Shown here: positions 51,033 to 59,945 of the stretch, piece by piece
Layout of the letters: each line of letters starts with the position of its first letter
How positions within the stretch are numbered: the stretch's first letter is position 1
Assembly: GCA_963744305.1 (NCBI GenBank)
Contig: CAVUTF010000005.1
Span: 135,474 to 199,473 of the forward strand
DNA from: FEN-1219 sp963744305
GTDB taxonomy: Bacteria; Pseudomonadota; Gammaproteobacteria; Steroidobacterales; Rariloculaceae
Direction of reading: 5' to 3'
Length of the DNA: 64,000 nucleotides
Position numbers and translations under genes: made by a program
Notes under the pieces: model-generated
Database searches by the model: none
What the model saw: the letters and a program-made list of their open reading frames with translations, nothing else
Told to the model about the DNA's origin: nothing

Positions 51033-52085
51033 TCACGAGGCGATCTTCAAGAGCCTCACCAAATTGCCGCCGAGAATGGCCGCCTTGTCCGCGTCGCTCA
51101 AGAACGGCGCCTCGACGATCAAGTCGATCGTGTCCGGCCAAACGTACGGAATGTCCGAACCGTACACGATCTGGCTCACGCCGGTCTCCGCAACGAGGTG
51201 CCTCAAGCCTTCGGAGGAGAACACCATCGAGTCCACCATGATCTGATCCTTCAGGTACTCGCTCGGCTTCTTTTTGTTCGCGCAGTTCGCATCGGTGCGC
51301 ACCGTGCAAGCGGCTTCCGTGCGGCCGAGATACGACGGCAAGTAACCGCCGCCGTGCGCCGCGACAACCTTGAGCTGCGGAAACCGGTCGAGCGTTCCGT
51401 CGAAGATCATCCGGCTCAGGAACACGGTGGTCTCGAGCGGATTGCCGACGATGTTGCCTAAGCCCCCGCGCCCGTCGAGCGCACCTTCGCGCGCGATGTT
51501 CGTCGCGTTGTTCGGGTGCATGAAGACCGGCACACCGAGCTCTTCGGCCTTCGCCCAGAACGCGTCGTATTTTTCCGCCGACGGCGATTCGCCGTTCACA
51601 TGGCCGCCGATCGACGCACCCCGCAGCCCGAGCTCCTTGACCGCGTACTCGAGCTGCTCGGCGGCGAGATCGGGATGCTGGAGAGCCACCGAGGTCAGCG
51701 CGACGAAGCGGTCGGGATGCTGCTTGCACCACGCGGACAGACCCTCGTCGTGCTTGCGCACGATCTGCCGCGCGAGCTCGCGCTCGCGCGCGTACCACCA
51801 GTAGAAGTTGATGCTGAGCACCTGCATGTCGATGCCGCGCTCGTCCTGCGCGGCGAGCCAATGCGGGCCCAACACGAGTGTCGGCACGGCCGCGCGCGGC
51901 ATGTTCGCGTTCGGCAGGTCGTTGACCTCCGGGAAAACGCAATGCGCGTGGATGTCGATGATTCGCGCATCGCGGCCGCCGACGCGAACGTCCTTGCGCG
52001 TCTGCGCCCGTGCGTCGAACGCGCCCGCAAGCGCCATCAGGCCGGCGGCGCCGCCAAGCTTCAGGAAGTTTCTGCGATTGCCCAT
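51033..52085 (-). CDS. Tat-exported amidohydrolase family 2 protein
   Basis: A metal-dependent hydrolase of the ACMSD-like amidohydrolase family. The start at 52085 begins with a Tat signal (RRNFLKLGGAAGLMALAGAF) and has GAGGGGG upstream. The metal motif HxH is IIDIHAHCVFPE, with VPVFMHPNNATNIAREGALD, VVAAHGGGYLPSYLGRTEAA and QIVYGSDIPYVWPDTIDLIV giving the further histidines and aspartate. It is intact at 350 residues. The frame is open upstream into the preceding Cys-rich gene, but a Tat signal should be N-terminal, so I separate them. Substrate unknown, probably an aromatic or unsaturated acid. Confidence 0.85.
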   Translation of the reverse strand: MGNRRNFLKLGGAAGLMALAGAFDARAQTRKDVRVGGRDARIIDIHAHCVFPEVNDLPNANMPRAAVPTLVLGPHWLAAQDERGIDMQVLSINFYWWYARERELARQIVRKHDEGLSAWCKQHPDRFVALTSVALQHPDLAAEQLEYAVKELGLRGASIGGHVNGESPSAEKYDAFWAKAEELGVPVFMHPNNATNIAREGALDGRGGLGNIVGNPLETTVFLSRMIFDGTLDRFPQLKVVAAHGGGYLPSYLGRTEAACTVRTDANCANKKKPSEYLKDQIMVDSMVFSSEGLRHLVAETGVSQIVYGSDIPYVWPDTIDLIVEAPFLSDADKAAILGGNLVRLLKIAS

Positions 52086-52114
52086 GACCGTTTTTCCCCC
52101 TCGACGTGTTCTTC

Positions 52115-52511
52115 TTAGTCCGCGGCCGAAACCTCGTGCCGCAAGCCGCTCGATGAATGGTTCGCCGCGCCGCGCAAGCTTCTCTTCGAGCCGCTTCGTG
52201 CAGTCGCAGGTCTCGCACGCCCAGGGCTCCGAGCCGCCGGCGTCACGACATTTCTGGCGGTGATGCGCGTCCTGCACGCGCGTGAGCTCGAAATACTTCT
52301 CCCAGTACGGCCGCTCCTCGTTTAGCGGCGTCGAGCAGAAGCAGACCTCGACCCACTTCACGACGCCATCGTCGTCGATGCGCGCATCGCGCATGTTGCG
52401 CAGGTACTCGCCCTCGGCGACGGAGCCGCGGCCCAGCACGCGGCGCTCGATCGCACGCAACAGGGCCTGGTTCCGCCCCGGCTTCACCCTGGCCCGTACG
52501 AGGTAGCGCAT
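52115..52511 (-). CDS. Cys-rich hypothetical protein upstream of amidohydrolase
   Basis: A protein of about 130 residues starting MRYLVRARVKPGRNQALLRA. It contains VEVCFCSTPLNEERPYWEKY and then QKCRDAGGSEPWACETCDCT, so at least six cysteines that could bind metal or form a cluster. No signal peptide is visible. As given, its frame continues without a stop into the amidohydrolase. A TAA at 52115-52117 in a neighbouring frame would end it after one indel. The family is not recognised; the N-terminal half resembles small ferredoxin-fold domains. Confidence 0.55.
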
Positions 52512-52677
52512 AGATCCGTTCTACCGGTAACAGAGGCTTCTCGCAACAGTCCCTGAGCATGTCGCACCCGCGGGCCGTTCGGCACACCTCATTTCGGCTC
52601 CGACGCGCCGGAAGACGGCGCCTTCACGGCGCCACGGCGAGAGTGCAAGATGCCAAGCAAGAACGATGGAGAACTGC

Positions 52678-53688
52678 ATGCGTCGTCCTGTGATCGCAGC
52701 GTCCCTGGCACCTCTGGCCGTGTTCCTGCTCGCTCCCTCTGCGAAGGCGCATCACTCGTTCGCCGCCACTTTCGACGTCGCGCAAACGATCGAGATCGAG
52801 GGCCGCATCACCGACGTGCGCTGGCAAAACCCGCACGTGCTGATGACGCTGGAAGCGGCCGGGGGCGCGCAATGGACCGTCGAATCCCAAGCAAAGAACT
52901 TGCTCGAGCGCACTGAGGTGCGACCCGCGATGTTTCCGATCGGCGCAGCGGTCTCGCTCGCGGGGTACCCCGCGCGCAAGGGCAACGGCATCTTCGCGCT
53001 CAACGCGTTGCTGCCCGATGGCCGCGAAGTGATCTTGCGCGCCGGGATCGCGCCGCGCTGGAACACGACCCGCGCGAACCGACCGGAAAACATTCTGCAA
53101 ACCGGCGTCGCGGACGCGAATGCGAACGGCCTGTTCCGCGTCTGGAGCATGCAGTTCGCCGGCGAAGGCCGGTGGCGTTGGCCCGCCACGTTCCCGCTCA
53201 CCCCTGCGGCCGCCGCTGCGTTGGCCGCATTCGACCCGATCGAGGACGACGTGCTGCGCGGCTGCGCGAAGAAAGGGATGCCCTGGATCATGGAGCAGCC
53301 GTTCCCGATGGAGATCGCGCGACAGGGCAGCGACATCGTGCTGCGGCTCGAGGAGAACGACGTCGTCCGGACCGTTCACATGACGGAAACGCCGGACACC
53401 GACCCACAACCGAGCGCGCTCGGCTACTCGGTCGGGAGTTGGGAGAACGGCGACCTCGTCGTTCGGACGAGCGCGATCGACTTTCCGTACCTGAACGCAA
53501 CCGGCGTTCCGCAGAGCGGCGCGATCGCGCTGGCTGAGCGGTTCTCCCTCGCCGCGGATGGCAGTCGCCTGAACTACACGCTGACGATCACGGATCCCGC
53601 CACGTTTACGGAAGCCGTGACGCTCTCGAAATACTGGGTGTGGACACCGGGCGTCGCCTTACAGCCGTACGAATGCGTGGACGAATAG
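52678..53688 (+). CDS. Secreted DUF6152 family protein
   Basis: An intact 336-residue exported protein. ATG 52678 is preferred over 52666 because GGAG lies 7 nt upstream. The signal peptide (AASLAPLAVFLLAPSAKA) ends just before HHSFAATFDVAQTIEIEG, the hallmark of DUF6152, followed by RWQNPHVLMTLEAAGG. The rest (GLFRVWSMQFAGEGRWRWPA, WIMEQPFPMEIARQGSDIVL, LGYSVGSWENGDLVVRTSAI) is a second beta-rich domain found in many such proteins. Function is unknown. Confidence 0.78.
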   Translation: MRRPVIAASLAPLAVFLLAPSAKAHHSFAATFDVAQTIEIEGRITDVRWQNPHVLMTLEAAGGAQWTVESQAKNLLERTEVRPAMFPIGAAVSLAGYPARKGNGIFALNALLPDGREVILRAGIAPRWNTTRANRPENILQTGVADANANGLFRVWSMQFAGEGRWRWPATFPLTPAAAAALAAFDPIEDDVLRGCAKKGMPWIMEQPFPMEIARQGSDIVLRLEENDVVRTVHMTETPDTDPQPSALGYSVGSWENGDLVVRTSAIDFPYLNATGVPQSGAIALAERFSLAADGSRLNYTLTITDPATFTEAVTLSKYWVWTPGVALQPYECVDE

Positions 53689-53710
53689 CGGTGCCCGCGA
53701 CGGAAGGGCC

Positions 53711-54487
53711 ATGAAGTCGCAAAGCATCACGCGGATTTTCCCCGTCATCCGCTATCGCGATGCACGCGCGTCGATCGACTGGCTCGTGCGCGCATTCGGT
53801 TTCGAGAAGCAAGCGGAATTCGAGGGCCCGAACGGCACGATAAGGCACGCGGAGATCGTTTGCGGAGCGGGCGCGCTCAGCATCAGCTCTATCGCGGCTC
53901 CTGATCCCGAGAACCCGTGGTCAAGCGTGACGCAAGGCATCTACGTCCGCGTCGACGACCCCGACGCGCACCACAACCGCGCTCAGGCCGCGGGCGCAGA
54001 GATCGCCCTGCCCCTCGAGGATCAGCATTACGGTTCGCGCGACTACTCGGCGCGTGACCTCGATGATCACCTGTGGGGGTTCGGCACGTACGCGATGGGC
54101 GATCGGCGCGGCGACGTTGTATTCGTTCCGGAGATTCGTTGCCGCGACGTGGCCGCTGCGGTGAAGTGGCTCGCGAGCGCCTTCGGGTTCACGCCGACGT
54201 TCGAAGTGCACGCCCCAAATGGCGCGCTGGTGCACGCGGAGCTCAAGTTCGGCGACAGCGCCGTCTACGTCGGTCCGCTGCCTGCGACCGGCGACACCGA
54301 GGTGCGGCAGTTCGTGAACGTCGTCGTCGCGGATCCCGATGCGCATCACGCGCGCGCGAAGGCGGCTGGCGCGACGATCGTGATCGGCCCGCAGGACTCT
54401 CCGTTCGGCGCACGGTTCTATGGCGCGCGCGATCCCGAAGGGTTTCTCTGGTGGCTCAGCACGTATCGACCCGCGGAAGGTCCGTGA
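53711..54487 (+). CDS. Two-domain VOC (glyoxalase/bleomycin-resistance) family protein
   Basis: An intact 258-residue protein made of two vicinal-oxygen-chelate modules. The first (residues 8-125) begins RIFPVIRYRDARASIDWLVR and ends YGSRDYSARDLDDHLWGFGT. The second (residues 136-252) begins VFVPEIRCRDVAAAVKWLAS and ends GARFYGARDPEGFLWWLSTY. HAEIVCGAGA and HAELKFGDSA are matching strands. Such tandem proteins may be small-molecule binders or enzymes; the usual metal ligands are only partly conserved, so activity is uncertain. It starts 22 nt after the DUF6152 stop. Confidence 0.87.
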   Translation: MKSQSITRIFPVIRYRDARASIDWLVRAFGFEKQAEFEGPNGTIRHAEIVCGAGALSISSIAAPDPENPWSSVTQGIYVRVDDPDAHHNRAQAAGAEIALPLEDQHYGSRDYSARDLDDHLWGFGTYAMGDRRGDVVFVPEIRCRDVAAAVKWLASAFGFTPTFEVHAPNGALVHAELKFGDSAVYVGPLPATGDTEVRQFVNVVVADPDAHHARAKAAGATIVIGPQDSPFGARFYGARDPEGFLWWLSTYRPAEGP

Positions 54488-54558
54488 TCTAGGCGCGCCT
54501 CTGCCCTTGGCACGGTTCCTGCTGCGCTCTTCCGTCGTTGCCTTTCGACGGAGCACCC

Positions 54559-54792
54559 ATGCCCAGAGAGTACAGCGAGAAGGCTGTCTAAGAAGGTCGC
54601 GCGCGCGATGCGCGAGCGCAAGCGCGGCACGCTGCGCAGCGGCCGCTCCGGGAAACGGGTGAGGAGCCGCAAGCAAGCCATCGCGATCGGGCTGTCGGAA
54701 GCGCGCAAGGAAGGGGCGAAGGTTCCAAGAAGCCTACGGGACGCAAGAAAGGCCGGAAGAAGAAGGCGAAACGGAAACGCAGGAGGAAGTAG
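54559..54792 (+). CDS. DUF6496 small basic protein (frameshifted)
   Basis: A very basic protein of about 77 residues. It starts MPREYSEKA; after a break near 54588 it continues SKKVARAMRERKRGTLRSG, then RKQAIAIGLSEARKEGAKVP, the DUF6496 hallmark, and after a second break near 54735 ends in a Lys/Arg tail (KKPTGRKKGRKKKAKRKRRR). The frame then reaches TAG at 54790-54792. The lysine-rich tail suggests nucleic-acid binding of a histone-like kind. Both breaks fit single-base indels. Confidence 0.7.
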
Positions 54793-54834
54793 GCGTAGCC
54801 GCCCAGCGGCGCGGCGCGTCCACACCGTCGAAGC

Positions 54835-55068
54835 TCAAGTCTTCGACGTAGAACGCCGGTCGACCAAAGGATGGATGGTCACCTGTCTGCCCGCGAACCG
54901 CGCCTGCAGCAACTTCTTGCCCGCCTCTACAGCCTCTCGAGCGCACGTGGCGTGCACATAGAGCATTTGCAGCCGTTCCACGACAACGCCAAGCTCCACT
55001 ACCTCTAAGGTCAGATCGCAGTCAGTGCTTTCCGCGGTGATCGGCTGTCGGCATCGCGAACATCTCAA
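54835..55068 (-). CDS. Possible small zinc-ribbon-like protein
   Basis: A 77-residue frame from a TTG start at 55068 with GGAG about 9 nt upstream. It begins MRCSRCRQPITAESTDCDL (CxxC then a third Cys) and has a fourth cysteine in LYVHATCAREAVEAGKKLL, a pattern that could bind zinc. No family is recognised. It faces the DUF6496 gene across 42 nt. Confidence 0.4.
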   Translation of the reverse strand: MRCSRCRQPITAESTDCDLTLEVVELGVVVERLQMLYVHATCAREAVEAGKKLLQARFAGRQVTIHPLVDRRSTSKT

Positions 55069-55173
55069 GGTGTCTGCGCTCCCTGCGAAGAATGTTGGCT
55101 AACTCTGCGACTCGCTCTGATTGATTTTAAGCTCGCGTCGCTGCCTGCGGCAGCCGGCGATGCGTGTTGAAAT

Positions 55174-55250
55174 TGGCGCGCCCGGAGAGATTCGAACTCC
55201 CGACTTCCGGCTTCGTAGGCCGGCGTTCTATCCAGCTGAACTACGGGCGC
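55174..55250 (-). tRNA. tRNA-Arg (anticodon ACG)
   Basis: The minus strand reads a full cloverleaf. The acceptor stem is GCGCCCG/CGGGCGC, the D arm lies around GTTCAGCTGGATAGAAC, the anticodon stem is CCGGC/GCCGG with loop CTACGAA (anticodon ACG), and the T arm carries GTTCGAATC. A CCA end is encoded at 55174-55176. No integrase or att-like repeat is next to it. Confidence 0.95.
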
Positions 55251-55373
55251 GTGCTTTGAAATCAGCGACTTGAGAGCGCGCTTCTTAGCGGGTTTGTCTA
55301 ATGGATCGGCTCCCGGGCCGGTATTCTACCGTAACGCCGGCGTTTTGCGGGCCGCGTTTCTAGCCCGAGGTTC

Positions 55374-56226
55374 TCAATGATATCGACGTGCCGCCGTGCG
55401 CGGAAACCGCTCGGCGATCCGCGCGACCTCGGCGCTCTGAGCATGCGCAAGCCGGTCGCTGACTGCGATGCCGACGTTGTACGACTCTACGGAGTGGAGC
55501 TCGTTGCGCTCGCAGAAGACCGCGAACGGATTGCGTTGAAAAGGTCGCTGCAGGCTCAATACCGCACGCACATCGTGCGATGAAAGCACGCCGGCTGGGC
55601 CCAAGTGTGGAAACGCAGTTTCGTACTCCCACATCATGTGCTCAGGGGTGTGCAGGCTATCGTGATGGAAGAGATCGATTCGGCCCAGCCGCGCGAGCAG
55701 ACGCGGCAATTCTTGCTTAGAGTCGCCGACAACCAAGTGCCACCGATCCCTGAGTCTCGGCGGAATGAAGAAATCACTCGGGGGCTCGTCGGGATTGTTG
55801 CCGAGATCGATGCTATAGAGCGCGCCGCGGCGATTCTCCTTCAAAGCCTCTAGAATGTAGGCGCTCGATGCGCCGTAGCACACGCCCGTTTCGACTACAA
55901 CGTTCGGTTTCAGCGCGCGTACGAGGAAATAGATCGTTTCGCAATCGAATGCCGGCGTGGAGCCGAGTCTGTAAGGACCCGGAAACGCGCGCAACTGAGC
56001 GTGCCGATGCTCCATCCAGCGCACGAAATCCCGAACGTTCGTATTTTTCCAGGATCACGCGAGTATCGGCGTGGAAAACATCCGCGAGAAATCGCAGGAG
56101 GAGATCGCGCTCGTTAGCCTCGTTCAGTCGCGACAGCCGCGCGTTCTCGAGCAGCCAAATGATTGCGCGCAGGGGGTGCCGAATGGCCTTCTTGAGCTTG
56201 GTGGTCGCGGGGATTGCATCGATCAT
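55374..56226 (-). CDS. Class I SAM-dependent methyltransferase, CmcI/Methyltransf_24-like (one frameshift)
   Basis: A protein of about 284 residues. The N-terminal helical part reads MIDAIPATTKLKKAIRHPLR, then ANERDLLLRFLADVFHADTR. After a break near 56035 comes RLGSTPAFDCETIYFLVRAL, motif I VVVETGVCYGASSAYILEAL, GALYSIDLGNNPDEPPSDFF and FHHDSLHTPEHMMWEYETAF, typical of CmcI-type methyltransferases. Such enzymes often modify glycans or secondary metabolites. It stands alone after the tRNA, and no biosynthetic cluster surrounds it. Confidence 0.8.
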
Positions 56227-56490
56227 CGCCTTTCCTTGGTCGGTCTGTGTGAGAGATGCTCGTCCGTGAGCGGCCTGTCGATCTGCATGCGCGTGCAAGG
56301 GCCGTGCCGCCGCATGGGTCGGGGCGAGCCCGTCGATGCCGACCTCGACCGGCCATTCCCGGCCTTCAAGTCGGGACCGCCGCGGGCCGCGGCCGACAAT
56401 TCCTCAATCGGTCCTTGCGAAATTTGGAAATTGCGAAAGGCTCAACAAGGGCGCGGCGTACAGCCGCGCGGAAAAACTTGGGGGCCTGTT

Positions 56491-57424
56491 TCAGAACAAT
56501 GACAAATGCGCGTGCTTACGCAGGTAGTCGGCGACGTGCTCGCGGTAGTAACCCGCAACGCGCCGTGTGATCGGCCCGCCGCCCTCCGGGAAACGCAGGA
56601 CGGCGCCGTCGAGCGTGCGCAGCGACAGAATCGGCATCACCTCGCGCGTCGCGCTCGTCAAGAAGCACTCGGTAGCGTGGCGCAGCTCCTCGGCGTGAAT
56701 ATCGCGCTCGATGCTCGGAAGTCCTCGGGCCTCGCATGCGGAGTGCACGGCGGCTTTCGTGAGGCCCCGCAAATTCGCGGCAGTTTGCGCCGGCGTCACG
56801 AGCTCGCCGCGAATCACGAAGAAGACGTTGCTGTTCGACGCCTCGGTCACGAGCTCCGCCTCATTCAGCATCAAGCAATCGTCGGCGCCGTGGGTGCGCG
56901 CGTCCATCACCCCCAGCACATTGTTCAGGTAATTGCCGCCCTTGATGTTCGGATCGAGCGCGTTGCCCGGATTGCGGCGAGTGCTCGCGATTGCCGCCTT
57001 TACGCCGTGCGAATAGAAGACAGGGATTCCACTTCGGCACCTCGCGCACGACGACGACGTAGCGTGATCGAAGCCCGGGCGCCGGGAAAAGATCCACGGG
57101 TCCCTCGCCGCGCGTGACCATGTAGCGCACATAGACGTCGAGCCCTAGCTCGGGCGCGCCGGTGGTTTCGATCGTCGCGCGGATCTCCTCCGTGAGCTGG
57201 TCGAGCGTGAGGCCGATGTTCATGCGGATCAACGCCGCCGAGTTCTGGAAGCGCGCCCAATGCTCGCTGTAGAACAACGGCACGCCGTCGTAGGTGCGGA
57301 ACACCTCATAGATCGAGTCGCCGTAGAGAAACCCACGGTCGAGCACGGGTACGCGAGCGTCGGCCGTCTTCGTGACGACGCCGTCCACGTTCGTCATGCT
57401 TTGGAATTCGCCGCCTGCTGACAT
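56491..57424 (-). CDS. Class IV aminotransferase (D-amino acid/branched-chain type, one frameshift)
   Basis: A PLP enzyme of about 310 residues. The start at 57424 has GAGG 8 nt upstream; the body begins VLDRGFLYGDSIYEVFRTYD. After a break near 57027 comes NALDPNIKGGNYLNNVLGVM with the PLP-binding lysine, then EAELVTEASNSNVFFVIRGE and ATECFLTSATREVMPILSLR. It starts 10 nt after the alanine racemase stop on the same strand, which favours D-amino-acid aminotransferase (D-Ala to D-Glu), but branched-chain or aminodeoxychorismate-lyase-like roles cannot be excluded. Confidence 0.85.
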
Positions 57425-57434
57425 GTTCCGATCC

Positions 57435-58521
57435 TCAGCCCCGGTACTCACGGTGCAACCGCGGCCCCAGTCTCGTCAATATTTCGTAGCTGATCGTGCC
57501 GGCGGCCTCCGCCACCTCGTCGAGCGTCACCGTCGGGCCGATGAGCTCCACCCAATCCCCGGTACGTACCTCGCTTGCGGGCAGCGCGGACACGTCGATG
57601 CAGGTCAAGTCCATCGAGACCCGCCCGACCACCGGCACACGCGTGCCCTGCACGGCAGCCGTGCCGACGTTGCTCAGCGCGCGCGGATAGCCGTCCGCAG
57701 TAGCCGACACCGACCACTGCGAGACGGGCCGGCGGCACCGCGCCGTAGGTGGCGCCGTAGCCGACCGTCAACGCTTCGTCGACGTCGCGGATCTGCAGAA
57801 TCCGCGCCTTCAGCGTGACGACCGCCTCGAGCGGATTCGGGCGATCGCTGAACGGATTGCCGCCGTACAGCGCAATGCCGGGCCGCACGAGGTCGCCCCG
57901 ATGCCGCTCGTCGCCGAAGATTGCGGCCGAATTGCCGATCGAAGTTCTGCACGGCGGAAGCTGCGCGCGCAGCGCGTCGAAACGGCGCAGCTGTTCGTCG
58001 TTCAAGCGGTGCTCGGGCTCGTCGGCGCACGCAAAATGCGTGAGGACGTAGCGCACGTCCAAGCGCTCGAGCAGCTGCACGCGCGCGGCGAGCGCTGCCA
58101 CCTCGAGCGCCGTCATACCGAGCCGCGAGATGCCCGTGTCGACGTGCAACGCGGCCGCACGGTGCGGCGCCTCCTTGGCCCAACGCTCGACTTGCGCGAG
58201 CGAATTCAACACGGGCGTGAGCGCGTTTTCGACGAGGTCCGCGACGCGGCCGTCGAGCACTCCTTCGAAGACGTAAATGGCCGCTTCGGGTGCCAGCGTG
58301 CGCAGCTCCCGCCCTTCGGCGAGCGTGGCGACGAAAAAGCTGCGACAGCCTTCGCGCAGCAACCGCCGCGTCACAGGCGCGACGCCGAGCCCGTACGCAT
58401 TCGCTTTCACGACAGCCGCGCACTCGGCGGACGCCGCCGCTGCGCGGACCGCGCGGAAGTTGCGCGCGAGCGCGTCGAGGTCGACGAGCAGCGCGCCTGT
58501 GGCCGTAGGCTCAGAATGCAT
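57435..58521 (-). CDS. alr: Alanine racemase (one frameshift)
   Basis: This PLP enzyme makes D-alanine for peptidoglycan. The N-terminal barrel has LLVDLDALARNFRAVRAAA and the PLP lysine K39 in VVKANAYGLGVAPVTR. Other landmarks are LHVDTGISRLGM, SIGNSAAIFGDERHRGDLVR, PGIALYGGNPF, the second-base tyrosine region TVGYGATY, and VPVVGRVSMDLTCIDVS in the C-terminal domain. A break near 57725 separates the last two. The corrected length is about 362 residues. It overlaps the isomerase-like gene upstream by 11 nt and is followed closely by the aminotransferase. Confidence 0.92.
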
Positions 58522-59833
58522 ACGGCAAGCTTACTTTCAGCAGGTTCGCGTCCGCGGTGTCCGCGGTCACGCGATAGGCGCCGACAGCGGCCGGCACGAG
58601 CGCCGATTCACCGCGCGACAGCTCGCCGAGCACGTCGCCGGCCACGGAGCGCACGCTGACCGTGCCGCCGAGCGCATGCAGGCTGTGCGGCTGCTCGGCC
58701 GGAACGTCGATCGCGCGGCCTCGCGCTGGCGCGAGATGCTCGAGCCGAAAGTACTCCGAGTCGACCGAAACCATGCAACCGGGGCGGCCCGCGATCGACC
58801 GCGGCTCGACGATGAAGTCATCTGGCACCGTGCGCCGCAGGTTGAGCGCGGCGATCGCGCCCGCGATGTCGATGTCACGCAAGGGAAAGCGCACGTTGTC
58901 CCAAGCGCGAAACGTCGGGCCCGGCCGTCGGATCTCGAGCGCGAGAATCTCGCGCCCTTCCGGATTGCCTAAAGCGTGCACCTCGGCCGATGCCCTTCGA
59001 CCGCTCGCCGCGACGATCCGCTGCGGATTCGCGTTGTGGATCACTTGCCCCGGCGCAACCGGAATCTCGTTCAACGAATCGAGAACCTCCCAGTAGAGCG
59101 CGTGCAGCGCGCTCAATCGCCCGGCCGCGGCTCCCCAGGCCCCGTCGCGCAGCAGCGGCCGTAACGCGCCCTCGATCGCCGCCGTCGAGGCGTTGCGTTG
59201 CGCGAGCCACGGCTTCAGGAGCCGGTGCAAGTCTTGCTGATCGACGCCGGCAACGAGGAGCTCGAGCAACCGTTGCTGTTCCTGTCGCCCCGCGCCGAGC
59301 CGTTCGTCGAGCTCGCGCGGATCGACATCGGCGTTGAATCCCAGGCGAATTGTCGCGCCCGCATCGCACGCGATGATCACGTATACCTCGGTGTTGCCCT
59401 CGGGGTGAGCTTGCACGGAAAGCAGCTCAGCGATGTCGAGGGTCTTCGGCAGCAGCGGGAAGCAAGCGCCGTAGCGCTGCACGAATTTGGGGCCGAGCAG
59501 CGCATCGGCGTGCAGCTCGAGCACGCGCGGCAACGCGAGCTCCGAGCCGTCCGTGAAGCGCATACGGCTCGGGTATTGCCGGGCCTCGGCGTCGCGATCG
59601 TCCGCGGAGATTTCGAACGCCTCCCCGATACCGCAGCCCAGGGGCACGCGCGCGGTGGGCAAGCCCTTGTGCTCCAGCATTCGACTGCCGCCCCAAGGCC
59701 GCTCGACGAAATTGTTGCTCAGTGGTTTGAGCAGTTTCGATGCGAGACGATCAACCGCCGCGGGGTTACCTTCGAGCAAAGCTCTCGCTTCGGTCCCCGC
59801 TGTCGGCAAAGGTAGTTCCCCCTGAATAATCAT
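58511..59833 (-). CDS. Class I mannose-6-phosphate isomerase-like protein
   Basis: An intact 440-residue cupin-type phosphosugar isomerase. It has LLKPLSNNFVERPWGGSRM, the metal-site motif LLSVQAHPEGNTEVYVII (QxHPxxxxE) and VAPGQVIHNANPQRIVAASG near the second histidine. The C-terminal domain ends LLKVSLPYAF. The length and an N-terminal extension of about 35 residues are a little unusual for ManA. The likely reaction is mannose-6-phosphate to fructose-6-phosphate. It heads the operon with alanine racemase and the aminotransferase. Confidence 0.8.
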   Translation of the reverse strand: MIIQGELPLPTAGTEARALLEGNPAAVDRLASKLLKPLSNNFVERPWGGSRMLEHKGLPTARVPLGCGIGEAFEISADDRDAEARQYPSRMRFTDGSELALPRVLELHADALLGPKFVQRYGACFPLLPKTLDIAELLSVQAHPEGNTEVYVIIACDAGATIRLGFNADVDPRELDERLGAGRQEQQRLLELLVAGVDQQDLHRLLKPWLAQRNASTAAIEGALRPLLRDGAWGAAAGRLSALHALYWEVLDSLNEIPVAPGQVIHNANPQRIVAASGRRASAEVHALGNPEGREILALEIRRPGPTFRAWDNVRFPLRDIDIAGAIAALNLRRTVPDDFIVEPRSIAGRPGCMVSVDSEYFRLEHLAPARGRAIDVPAEQPHSLHALGGTVSVRSVAGDVLGELSRGESALVPAAVGAYRVTADTADANLLKVSLPYAF

Positions 59834-59945
59834 GGCAGTATGCCATGTCGTTTATGTCAAAACGTGACTGAATACCGCGTCATTCCGAGGCAAGCAAGCT
59901 AGGCTTCCGTGCAGTTCAGTAGCGCGTAAGTCGACCCAACCCACG

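Noticed and set aside
55174..55250. The tRNA-Arg as an integration site for a mobile island
   Set aside because: No integrase, no duplicated 3' end of the tRNA and no composition change beside it.
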